From Nemania diffusa (taxonomy: Eukaryota; Ascomycota; Sordariomycetes; Xylariales; Xylariaceae): 64,000 bases of DNA. Location: the NCBI GenBank assembly GCA_038501195.1, contig JBBPUQ010000011.1, positions 2,046,001-2,110,000 of the forward strand, in the 5' to 3' direction. Position 1 is the stretch's first letter, and each line of letters opens with the position of its first letter. Of the stretch, positions 23,801-34,558 are shown piece after piece. The notes beneath the pieces are model-generated. The model saw only the letters and a list, made by a program, of their open reading frames with translations, was not told the origin of the DNA and did no database searches. The position numbers and the translations under genes were made by a program.

Positions 23801-25553
23801 TCGTTCTCAGAGCCTCGTTCATTTTGCCAGGATCATAATTAAATTCATATTTTATTCCCCAAGTATAGCGCATACACAGCTAGCTGGAGTTTTCGGATTT
23901 TTCAAGGTTATAGTGGCGATGGTCTATAACCACAGTAGATACACTCCTACCTAGCCCATCGGGTCGCTCTCACATGAGAGATTACCCACGCCTGTTTTGA
24001 CCTATTGGAATAGATATGCGCGAAAATGAAGTGTTTAACGCTTCAATGTCTAGCAGCATATGTAATTGCGATAAACATTATATGTGAACATATAAAACCC
24101 AACGAAGTGATATCCTTTAGGACGGTGAAGAGCGTACAGGATGCTCATGCGTGAGAAGATATTCTCACTCAACGCGGTCATTTTATCTACGCAGACAGCC
24201 TCTACGATGCAATAAGTGTACAACACATTTCATAATTGAGGTGTAAGTCGCGAAGCTCATATAACTGAGACTTTCTGTAACTAAACGGTTTGATGCCAAT
24301 CGCAACAACCCGGACAGTGATGGTGTGGTCATATAAGTGTTACCTATAGCCGACTTCTCAAAGTTGTCTCAGGTAATGTAATCGCCCTCCAGCCCGGTCT
24401 TCCCAAACATAAGTTATGTCATACTCAAATTAAGAACACATTCATGTTTCGACTCAGCCGTTTCGTTCTACGTCGCTGCTGTGTAATACTTAGCCGGCGC
24501 CGGGTACACCTAGGTTTCACCACCGCCGACTAAAGATACGTGAATTTATTTTATCCTCCCTGGCCTCATCAGTTTTCTCGTCACGACTCTCTCCTCTTCT
24601 ATTATAAGTGAAACGAATATGTTTGACGGCGAATAACAATTAAAATGCGTAGAAAGATTCGAGGGTGCTGCTAAACCTAGATAGTCTGTATGTGACACAA
24701 TGATTCGCATGTTGTTATGTAATGAATTAAACCACGTTGCCGTCAAATATAATGAGCTTATTGCCGAGTTGAGTGTATGATTTTGCTAGATAGGCGATTC
24801 ACTAGCCTCACAATGCGGTCATGCACTATATAACTTCATTGTGTATTTAAGAGAGATATCGAGACTAGATCCTGAGATCGCGCTCAAGGCCGAAGTGAAA
24901 TTCACTTTCGTAAATATTCTTCTGCAAATTTTCCCTGCTGTATTTCGACGACTAAAATAACTGTCTTGTAGACTTCTCAGTTATTTGAGCTATAGCCTCT
25001 AATGTCTACAAGGTATGGTCATGAGAGCACTGTTTCTCTGTGATGAAATATGAATGATAGTCGTTGGGACCTGAAGGTAGGGTAAGGAGGCCGGTTCGAG
25101 GTGTCTGTAGAATCGTCGTCAATGTCGTGTAGGCTAACACCCTTAAGTGCCGAATCACCTCAAGGCAATCTAGGAGTTATCGTTTATATATAACAATAAG
25201 ACGAAACTCGCAAATTTACGATTTTGATTAGTAAGCATACCGATTAAACTACGCATAAGCTATATTTTGTCGCTTACCTTGATATTTTTATCATCTGTCC
25301 TGTCTTATCTACCAGGCGAACTCTCTTTAATTAGCATGAATTAGTAATGTAGATTTGTTATATATCTCCGGTCCATAGACCCTACGGAAAGCCCGAGGTG
25401 TTAGTTTCCAGGGTAGCGCGAGATAGGGGCCGGCGGTGATCCGGTATCGGGAAAGTCGGGAATATCCCACGACTCGGCTTTGGCCTCTTAGGCTACCATG
25501 TTTCCAGTTCATTTTCTTGAGCTACATGAATACTATAATCACACTATCCTACA
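17856..25553. other. 7.7-kb gene-poor spacer
   Basis: No gene is recognised on either strand. It holds a CA/GT inverted arrangement at 19,768-19,898, GTAT-type microsatellites near 19,459-19,480, and scattered TAGGTA/TACCTA motifs. From about 23,640 to 25,300 the sequence is richer in A/T with many stop codons in all frames, as a mutated old transposon might look, but no transposon protein can be read. The last few hundred bases should contain the promoter of the zinc-cluster gene. Confidence 0.5.
19768..19898. repeat. CA tract and GT tract in inverted orientation
   Basis: A (CA)n-rich tract at 19,768-19,808 is followed about 50 bp later by a (GT)n-rich tract at 19,859-19,898. The two imperfect arms are complementary, so the transcript or single strand could fold into a long hairpin. 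The loop contains no gene. Confidence 0.7.
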
Positions 25554-27836
25554 ATGCGGACAACAATAGCGTGCGAAAGGTAAGTTGTCGTGTTCTACTT
25601 TGTACTCTTTCCCGAGCGCGTGTCTTACTAATTGGGTCGTAGGTGCAGGTATGCCTCCCCGACAGACACAGCACATAAGCCGTGACTAATTAGCTTATAT
25701 AAAAGGAGGTCTAAGGTGAAATGCCATCATACAGGTGATTCGCCTTGCCGTGGGTGTCTGAGAAGTGGTAAATCAGACACCTGCGTTCTCACACCTACCA
25801 TTGTCGCCGTCTCATCGCGTCCCCATACGCCACGAGCCTCGAGAAAGAGGGGATCCGAACTAGTTTCTCCGAGCCCTCGCTCGGCGGCAAGGAAGCGATA
25901 TGCGGCGAACGCTGTAGCACCCACGAGCGATGGGCTCGCCAGCCACTTTGCTGGGATAGACACCAGCGTGTTCGCTCAGGCCGTTGCCACTTTCCGAGTC
26001 CAGTTTCCCGAGTGCGGGTTTCTCCACCCATCTGACCTGGAGCGTGTCTCCGGCGACGTGCCCGACGACGAAAAGCTGAGGCTCATAGCTATTCTTGCGG
26101 TCAGTTGCAGGTATCTGGGGGAGTCGGCCGATGTTCGTCGGACTGAGCATGCCACGTTATTGACTCGGGAGCTGCAATGCCGCATTACCGCTCCGCCGAG
26201 TTTGAGTCTCATCCAATGTTTCCTCGTCATGGCAATTTATGAGTGGGGAGAGGGGATTGGGTATAGTGCCTGGATGTATGCCGGCATTGCTGCCAGAATG
26301 GCGCAGGTCTATCGAGCCACTAAGACTGAAGTAATTGAGCGAGACTCGAAAGCCACATCGAATACTCCGGTTCTGTCTGAAGTAGAGATCAGAACTATGT
26401 GGACGTACTTTGCTATAGATAAACTGCTAAGCTGTGGCAAGCAGCGCCCGGCGATGATGAAGCCGGAGGACATCGAAGTTCGTATGCCACAGAGCGAGGA
26501 AGATTTCGTCTTTGGAGCAGAACCGCGCGGCTTGCTTAGTTTCGAAGACCTAATGAATGATAAATCCCTTCGTACTGAGACCTCTAGGCCCGGGTCTCAT
26601 TTTTGTATTCTCATACGAGGCCTGGACATCTGGCATAAGATACATAGCTGGATAGTGGATGGAGGGAGGAAACAGCCGCGGATGACAGAGCCGGAACACT
26701 GCCCATGGAACCCAACTTCTCAGTGGGCAAAGCTGAAAGAGCAATTGTTATGCTGGAGAGAAGATCAAGATCCGAGACTGAAGTATCCGGAAACCAAAGT
26801 GGCGACTCACGTCCACTTTAGGCAAGGGGAAGTCTTTGCTTACATTAATCTGCTGCACTACCTATGGTGAGTTTTTCGGGCTTCACCATAAAAGACTAGG
26901 TTCTAATAGACACCAAAGTGTCATTTTTCTATGTCGGGAATATATCCCTCTTCTGCCTATCGCAGAACGAGAGCCCCGAGGGCCCATCGACCCGCCGTTC
27001 TACTCAGAAGAGGCACCACCGGGTTGGTGGCGCCAGAACACGGACGAGCTCTTCGAAGCAACGGCACAAGTATCATACATCATGCGCGACCTCAACAGCC
27101 TCGACATCGCGCTCCACACGCCCTTCACCGGCCTCTGCGTCTTCACCGCCGGGCTGATGAACAAGTACGCCGTCATGTTCCCCCACATGCACCACCTCGA
27201 GGAGCGGGGGCTGCGCGAGCAACTGGCGGCGGAGAACCTAGCGGACCTCGAGAGGATCGCGGCACTGGTGAGTTACCGCTGGAGTCATTTTCTTCCCTTT
27301 CTAGTAACTTGAGAGCTCCCGAAATGTCTCAGGGGTATGTTTCGGGAGCATGTTTCGAGAGCTGTAGAACTACGCAAAAGAGTAATTACTGACTCCAGCG
27401 GTTGTAGTGGAAGCTGGGAGAGGAGTGGGTGCAGGTGATCGGCGCGGCGCAGAGCCTCTACGACAGGCTGATCAGCAGCGCGGCGCCGGCCATCAGTCGC
27501 TGCCGCCGCGACTACCCCGAACTGGAGAACTCGGTACACTACGCGCCCATCGGTGGCCTCTACAGCGACAAGCGCGACGACGCCGCCGCCTGCCAGTGCC
27601 CCGACGCGAGACAGAGGGCCCGCGGGGCGTCGCTGCTCCATTCCTGTCGCCGCTCGACGATGAAGGTCGCGCAGAGTAAAGAGGCGGGACAGGTGCCGGA
27701 CGAGTCCCCTGACCAGCCTGCGCCAGACCCGTTTGCCGGGTATGACACCGATATTACCAGCGACGACTGGCGACTTTGGTCCTTCTGGGATGATCCTCAT
27801 CTTCTCTCTTGGGATACGTCGACTATTGGGATCTGA
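25554..27836 (+). CDS. Zn2Cys6 fungal transcription factor
   Basis: Five exons: 25554-25579, 25643-25648, 25706-26866, 26919-27267 and 27408-27836. They total 1,971 nt and 656 residues, and every junction keeps frame. The zinc cluster lies at residues 7-37: C7-x2-C10-x6-C17-x7-C25-x2-C28-x8-C37. C10 comes from the 6-nt second exon. Introns 1 and 2 have donors GTAAGT and GTATGC and branch sites ACTAAT and GACTAAT. The middle region, about residues 130-360, resembles the fungal_trans domain (LIAILAVSCRYLGE, then YSAWMYAGIAARMAQVY). The VIFLCREYIPLLP block is joined by intron 3. Intron 4 (27268-27407) is longer and contains nested inverted repeats. The C-terminus is acidic and Trp-rich (DDWRLWSFWDD), a plausible activation region. 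Target genes are unknown. The NLR gene lies 345 bp downstream on the same strand. Confidence 0.85.
27275..27402. repeat. Nested inverted repeats inside intron 4 of the zinc-cluster gene
   Basis: A perfect 13-bp inverted pair lies at 27275-27287 (ACCGCTGGAGTCA) and 27390-27402. Inside it is a 10-bp pair at 27315-27324 (GCTCCCGAAA) and 27340-27349. The outer pair sits just inside the splice sites. This may be a small MITE-like insertion or an RNA stem that brings the splice sites together. Confidence 0.75.
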
Positions 27837-28181
27837 TGACCCCCTTGTGCCTTCTAGCGGGCTACATTTACCCCTATTATACAGCATAGTTGTGGTCTGC
27901 ATTTTCAAGAAATTGTATTCGATAAGCCTCTATCTAGAACTGGAAGGTATCAAATCAGACGTATGTAGTGAGACAGTGCGGGCGTATAAGCCACTGGGCA
28001 TGGCTTACCATCGTAATTCGCCGCCACAGGGTTGTAGCCAAATCAACCTGCATCCTAGGTATTATATTTCTTATTCATTATCCTTCAGCCTTTAAACCTC
28101 GGATTCTGATCTGCTCTACTTCTCACCTTATCAGGGTTGAAAGATATAAGCAAAAAAAAAAACGTTCGCTCTACTGAAAGT
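27837..28181. other. Spacer between the zinc-cluster gene and the NLR gene
   Basis: 345 bp hold the 3' end of one gene and the promoter and leader of the next on the same strand. No named site is recognised. An A-run lies at 28152-28162, upstream of the NLR start. Confidence 0.5.
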
Positions 28182-31100
28182 ATGCCGCTGCATCTTCGCC
28201 AGCGGTTAAAAACCCACTTCGGGCGTGAGCAGAGACATCGCCAACAAATCCCTCCGATACCCCGCAATACCACCAACGAAACCACTGAGCAAGGGACCAA
28301 GCAACCTAAAGTGGATGAAGGACAGTTAACGCTGTGTCCACCAGCACCCGCACCAGTTGACGCCGTCTCACTGAGCGAAAGCCACGTCGTAACCAACGAA
28401 TCCCGCCCTGGTAGGGTCGAAACAGAGCTTGATAAAGGCATTGAATGGGTATCCGACACTGACGAAGCGGAGAAAGAAACATCAGAATCACGGGCTCACC
28501 AAGTAACGCAGAACGATACTCCAACCTCCGAGCCTGCCGTGGCGGATCCAACCACCGATGACAAGAGCCCAATATGGAGTCGATCAATGAAGAAATTTGC
28601 AGAAAAGGAGCCAGAGCTGTACCAGCTAATGAAAGACCATACTGTAGATTTTGGGCATCATTCCGTCGACAGCTGGGACACCTGGGGCAATAGCCAAGAG
28701 GGATCAGGGGCCGCATGGTTCCGCCGGTGTAAAGCCTACTTACCATCGGTTAAGGCAGTGAAAACCGCTGCGATGATGATTAGTAACCTAGACCCTCACC
28801 AGATTGCACCTTGGATTACTTCCGGGATTTTTGTCGCCGTCGAGGTAGGCTACCATCTCATCCTACCCCTGTTAGCTTCATCACGCGATTAGCCTGACAG
28901 CCGCAGCTCTGTTTTGAGTCTGTCGACTCTTCGACCCGCGACAAAGCCATGAACACCATGCTGAAGTTGAACGGGCTCATTAACAAGTGGACTGATAGCG
29001 AAATTGATCTACAAGGGCTAAAGGGACAGTTTTCCGAGCCTGACGAAAATCTAGAGAGAATAGATCGGATTGAAGCAGAGCTTGAGGTCTTGTACTTGGA
29101 TTGCCTAAAGTTGATCACAACCATCTATAAGTCTGGGAAGACTAGACACAGCCGTGCTAGTATGCTCTCCATTACTCTTCACTAGTTAATCTCCTGCTCA
29201 CAGTAGCCTAGCATCGACCTTGATCTCGGAACCTGCAGAGTGGGGTCGGGCTTATCAAAAGCTCAACGACCAAAATTCGGAATGCAGCGAGTCGAAGAGT
29301 CTAGTAGAATTGGCAGTAAAGAGGAACGACGCCGCCGTTGCCATACTCGATCAAATTAGGATCCGCAACGAGGATCCCGAGCCCGCACACCAGGCGGTCA
29401 AGGAAAGAACAGGAATCGACACTCCTGAATCAATTGCCGGGAATTGGTTCCTGGAGATAGACAAGTTTAGCTCATGGCTAGATGGAATCCGCCACAACGA
29501 GACAGGAGAGCGGTTGTTCTGGCTGAAGGGATCAAGTGAGTACTTATGTGCCTCGTTCTTCCTGTAGAGTCAACTGCTAAACAAGTCTTAGTGGGGACGG
29601 GGAAAACGACACTGATGTAGGTTGATGAGAGTCTTGTACCGAATACCCAAAAGACGTACCCCTGCTAACCCGTAAGTTCGCAGTTGCCGAGTTATCTCCC
29701 ACTTTGAGGAGCAGCCGATAGGTATCGGTGGGGTCAGGTTCGTGCCTTATTACTGCTACGACAGCGAGACCAGCAAGGAATCGAAAGCGCCCAAGTATGA
29801 GACCATAATTCGAGCTCTATGCCGTCGGCTAGCGTGGAACAGCGACGGGAGCGTGGCTAAACCTGCTAGGGACCTCATTGAAACGAAAAGGGGCATTGAT
29901 GCATCGTTCACTGTAAAGTCAACTTGGGAGCCGCTCCTCAAAGATTTGATTGCTTGCAGTAAAGCCACGATCATATTTACGATTGATGCTCTCGACGAAT
30001 GTCAAAGTATGGAACACTATAATCTGTTTCTTGAAACCTTGAGAGATTTACCGAAGACGCCCAAAGGTCCATACTATTTAATTTCGTCGCGCCCGCAGGT
30101 TCCGGTGACAGACTACTTCAGAGGTAGTTTCATAGATTTTGATGCTACTGATAAAAATGCGGAACAGGACATGGAGAAATTCATCATTGATCAGATAGAT
30201 TCAAAGAACAACGGTCCGTCGGCAAAAAGTATTTTCTGTAAGTGACATTGAAAGGTTATCTATGATGAGGACAGAGAAACGAGGATGAAGAATACAAAGT
30301 CAAGTTAGCAGTGCTGAGACTTAAGCAGTTAAGGAAAGTACACTGCGCCACCGGCTAGAAAAGGCACTATATGAAAGTGCTGGTGGTATGTACGTAATGT
30401 TTCTAATAACTACGGGCTTCAGATTAGCTGATACTGACAATTGACACAGGTTTCGTTGGATAGAAATCTGGCTTGGGATATTCTTCCCGAAAAACAAAAA
30501 ACCTATACGACAGAAAGAATACGCGGAGAACCTACTACGCAACCTAGAAGAGCTAAAGACGCTGGCTGTATTGGAGAAGCTTCGAGGTGGTGATAGAATC
30601 GATCCCGCAGACATTTGGAAAAACCACCTGGACAAAGCTTACAGGAAGCTTTGGGACATCAATGGCGAAGATCAATACAAGTCCTTCCAATCTAGCGTCT
30701 TCGAAATCGTTACGGGCGCCTTCGAAAGCCTAACGCCCCAGCAACTCCTTGAGGCCGTCTGCTTCGACCACCTAACCGATTCCGGGAGCAGCCCTCCCCT
30801 GGAGCCCGACGAGCTCGAAAGCTTGTATTACAATTTCCTGAAGGTAGATAGCACAGGCCACCTTAACTTCGAACACCTCTCAGCTAAGCTATTCGTGTCC
30901 GAGATGAAAATGGAAAACTCTGATGAATTGATGTTTTCTGAGAGCAAGTGTCACAATGTGCTGGCGGATATTGGCGTCAAGGCTATAGAGCAGCCGAATC
31001 ATCCGATCTGGAAAGACTCTGCGATTAATCTAGTCAATTGGGGGGCGTATGCGAAAGCAGAATTAACAGTCACGAAAAAATCATTGCCTAGGATAATAAT

Positions 31101-33150
31101 ATCGTCCACAGGCAATATCAACCGCCGAACGTGGTCCAAGCATGGATACGAATGGGAAAGACTCGAATCGCCTAATATACTATTCGCCAACAGTAAGATG
31201 ATCAAAAAGTGGTCCAAGATACGCAAGACAGTCAATTCGGCTCACTTTGGCCGATATCTTTTAAACTATTGGGTTTTACATTGCAATAGGCGCGGCGACG
31301 ATATTCAATTCGTCCATAGAATGATTAAGCTTTGCCATAGTTCCTGGCCTTGCTTAGAGGGTTGGATATTCAGTGCAGCACTCGTGGAGAGAAACCCCAT
31401 CCGACTTGAATTCGAAATCCTAAGGCTACCAAGGGAACTATGGATGCGTGCTTCTAACGCCCTGTATCCATCATATGAACAAAATGGAACGGCTGTGCGT
31501 GCTAGCCCTTTTCTCTTTATGATGACCCTCAACCTTTTCCCTTTCACTCAAGATTTTAGATCTAAGCTACCCCTTCCATCATGCTTTAATGATCATGACA
31601 TCACACTTCCAAACCTTTTAAACCACACACCGCTACATACTGCCTGCGCCTTAGGGAATAGCGCTATGGTAACAAACATTCTCGAGATTCAGCTGGCTAA
31701 ACATGCCTCTTGCGTCTATCTTATGGATGCAATTGATTGCTGGGGGCGAATCCCTATGCACTACGCTTCAACTGAGGACGTCGTTGAGACCTTATTGAAG
31801 TACGAGATGAATGATAAGCAATTCCAAACCGCGCCCGACATTCCCCCAACTACCAGGCTTCTCTCTGACGAAGATAATTTCCGCCAAACTCCCGTGATGT
31901 ATTTAATGAGAACATGTAGTGATAGCTATCTTGAAGAAATGCTCGAAAAATATCCGACAAAAATCAGTTATTTGCTAAACAAGCTACTAATGGAAGCAAT
32001 CGAGCTTGCAAATATCAAGGCCGTTGGAGTTATCCTCAAGAATGGAGCAGATATTAACCATGAAGGTAAAGGGCTTATAACTCCATTATGTATGGCCGCC
32101 CAGATTGGCAGTGTGCCACTTCTTGAAATCCTTCTTCGCCATGGAGCGAAACTTGATGACCCCACGTCAGCTCATAGTAGCGCTCTTATCAATGCGATAG
32201 AGTTCGGAAGAACCGAGGCAGTCCAATATCTTGTTAATCAGGGAGCCCGTCTTGATACTGGTACACGGAAGCATGATACAGCTATTGAAGTGGCAGCGAG
32301 CACCGGCTATATTGAAATAGTACAGATTCTATTGGAAGCAGGAGCAAACATTAACGCCCAGGATGGAAAACACGGCAGTGCTCTTGCGGCGGCAGCATGC
32401 TGTTCCAATGCTAAGATTATAAATCTTCTGCTTGAAAAAGGAGCAGATATTAATGCTCAGGATGGAAAATACGGCAGTGCTCTTGGGGCGGCAGCATACC
32501 GTTCTAATGCTGAGATTGTAAATCTTCTGCTTAAAAAAGGAGCAGATATTAACGCCCAGGGTAAAGAATATGGCAATGCTCTTGCGGCGGCAGCATACCG
32601 TTCTAATGCTGAGATTGTAAATCTTCTGCTTGAAAAAGGAGCAAACATTAACGCCCAGGATGGAAAACACGGCAGTGCTCTTGCGGCAGCAGCATGCTGT
32701 TCCAATGCTAAGATTATAAATCTTCTGCTTGAAAAAGGAGCAGACATTAACGCCCAGGGCGGAGAATACGGCAGTGCTCTTGGGGCGGCAGCATACCATT
32801 CTAATGCTGAGATTGTAAATCTTCTGCTTGAAAAAGGAGCAGATATTAACGCCCAGGGTGGAGAATATGGCAATGCTCTTGGGGCGGCAGCATACTGTTC
32901 TAATGCTGAGATTGTAAATCTTCTTCTTGAAAAAGGAGCAGATATTAACGCTCAAGGTGGGAGATATGGAACGGCTCTGGGCGCAGCTCTAAACAACCCC
33001 ATGCATTTTTGGCTCTCTACGGTAGAATTGCTTCTAAAGCGAGGAGCAGATATGGGATCACTAAGCGAAGAAGATAAAGCAAAGGCCAGGGTACATCTTG
33101 AAGAGGTCTCTACCAACCAAGGAGACCATTTATCAGTATCAGATAGTTGA
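28182..33150 (+). CDS. NACHT-ankyrin NLR-like (STAND) protein
   Basis: Seven exons give 1,526 residues: 28182-28844, 28907-29159, 29212-29535, 29592-29616, 29684-30237, 30329-30389 and 30450-33150. All junctions keep frame. The junction 29159/29212 is the least certain. The start is the first in-frame ATG; upstream in-frame codons are not ATG. Residues ~140-410 resemble the N-terminal domain that precedes NACHT in fungal STAND proteins (IWSRSMKKFAEKEPELYQLM). The Walker A (GSMGTGKTT) at about residues 411-420 is split by introns on both sides. Walker B (FTIDALDE) is near residue 522. A winged-helix/linker region follows (LDKAYRKLW, then LTPQQLLEAVCFD). Divergent ankyrin repeats start near residue 1015. 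Seven almost identical 33-residue ankyrin units cover residues ~1258-1488. Fungal NLRs of this type act in non-self recognition and regulated cell death. The ligand is unknown. Confidence 0.88.
32341..33033 (+). repeat. Seven tandem 99-bp ankyrin-coding repeats of high identity
   Basis: Units start at 32341, 32440, 32539, 32638, 32737, 32836 and 32935, each 33 codons in frame. Units 1 and 4 differ by a single silent base over 99 bp, which points to recent duplication or conversion of a three-unit (297-bp) block. The last unit is more divergent. Differences elsewhere cluster at a few codons after the NAQ motif and at the CC/YR/YH/YC pair. Confidence 0.95.
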
Positions 33151-34558
33151 CCTTGAATTGATAGAGACCTTGCGAATTCGGCATGCCTCTGTTTTACCAG
33201 ACTCAGCGACGACCGAACGTACCAAGAACCAGTGGAAAGAAACCCCTAGTCTCCAGAGCCGCTCCACCACGTTCCCCATCGAACGCTATCTTCATTTATA
33301 GCTATAAAGTGGCTATCGTCGGAGACTTATTTACTCCTTCGATTTTAGTGTCCTTGATTCGTCTCAGCCAGGTAATGTCTTTAGTCGTGTTTCGTTATTC
33401 GTGACAGCAGGACTTCACGACATACTCCTATAGCTAGAAATCGAGAGAGGTCGGACATGAAAAGAATCCCCCGAAACACATAATGAATCATGCATACATA
33501 GAGACCAGACGAGAAGTATCAGATTCCCATCCAGATCCCGAGCTACTCCCTTAGTCAAATCGATGTGTGCGACGTAAGTAGAAGGAGATGTTGATAGTAG
33601 AAAGCGGACATGCGCTTGCTCCGCAGGAATATGAACTCGGCGAGTACGGACACGATGAACCGCAAGAGACATAACAACACCTACGCGTCTCGATATACGC
33701 CCGTCATCACAAACCGCCACGAGACATAAACATACAAGCACCAAGCACAAGCAATAAACGGCATGCTTACTAAGACCCCTTCCAACCCGTAGCACACATC
33801 AGAGTACCATCATCCCAAGACAGCGTGTGAAAGGCGAACACACGCATCCGTGGTACGTGAGTTACACCGTAAGTGCACAGAATCGACGGCATGGCCTTAC
33901 CATCATCCGAGTCTCGGCATACGCTGACATCTGTGAAGTCGCACGGGAAACTAGACATTGGCCGTCATTCATCGCACCCGCCTCGTAGCGATAGAGGTCG
34001 CGGTGTCGGCCTAAAGAACACCGACGAGACACACGAGCGCGTGTCTAATTGTCTCCCTCGAATAGTGGCGGACACGGCGCGGTGATTACGAGAGGATTTG
34101 AGGTGTGTCTCACGTGCTAGAACATGAAGTACCTATAGACTACATGAGTAGTGTAACCATCACTTAAGATGAGTCTTAGAGTTCGTAGTAAGTGAAGAAT
34201 ATGACAGTGGTTTGTTGTGAGAGGTGCGAAAGAATGTATCGGCCAATTGTAAGTGATAGGTTCTTGGGCTCTCTCTCGGTGTATGAAGTATGCCTCACAA
34301 AGCGAGTTCTATAATCCTATTTAGGCCTGTATCACCGTGCATCGCACAGTGTCACATGAGTATGAAAGTGAGTAGTGTGTTGTCGAGATTTGAAATCAAA
34401 ATAGAGTGATTGTTTCGATCCATGTACATAGATACATTCTATCCTCGATGCCCTCGCTGTCACGCCTACTTTTGGTACCTATATTTTACTCTCGGTAGGT
34501 GGCCTATAAGGGAGTAAGCTGACGTCAAACATCGGAGGGACTTTCATGTTGTACTTAC
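33151..34558. other. Convergent 3' spacer between the NLR gene and glyoxalase II
   Basis: 1.4 kb. A 126-codon minus-strand frame at 33,415-33,795 has a short hydrophobic run but no homologous pattern. I regard it as chance. No other gene is recognised. Confidence 0.5.

Noticed and set aside
32329..32955. 208-codon minus-strand frame over the ankyrin array
   Set aside because: It is the complement of the in-frame 99-bp repeats. Its own periodicity comes entirely from the coding strand.
33415..33795. 126-codon minus-strand frame with a hydrophobic run
   Set aside because: No homologous pattern, no splice partners, no clear leader. Composition looks like random spacer.
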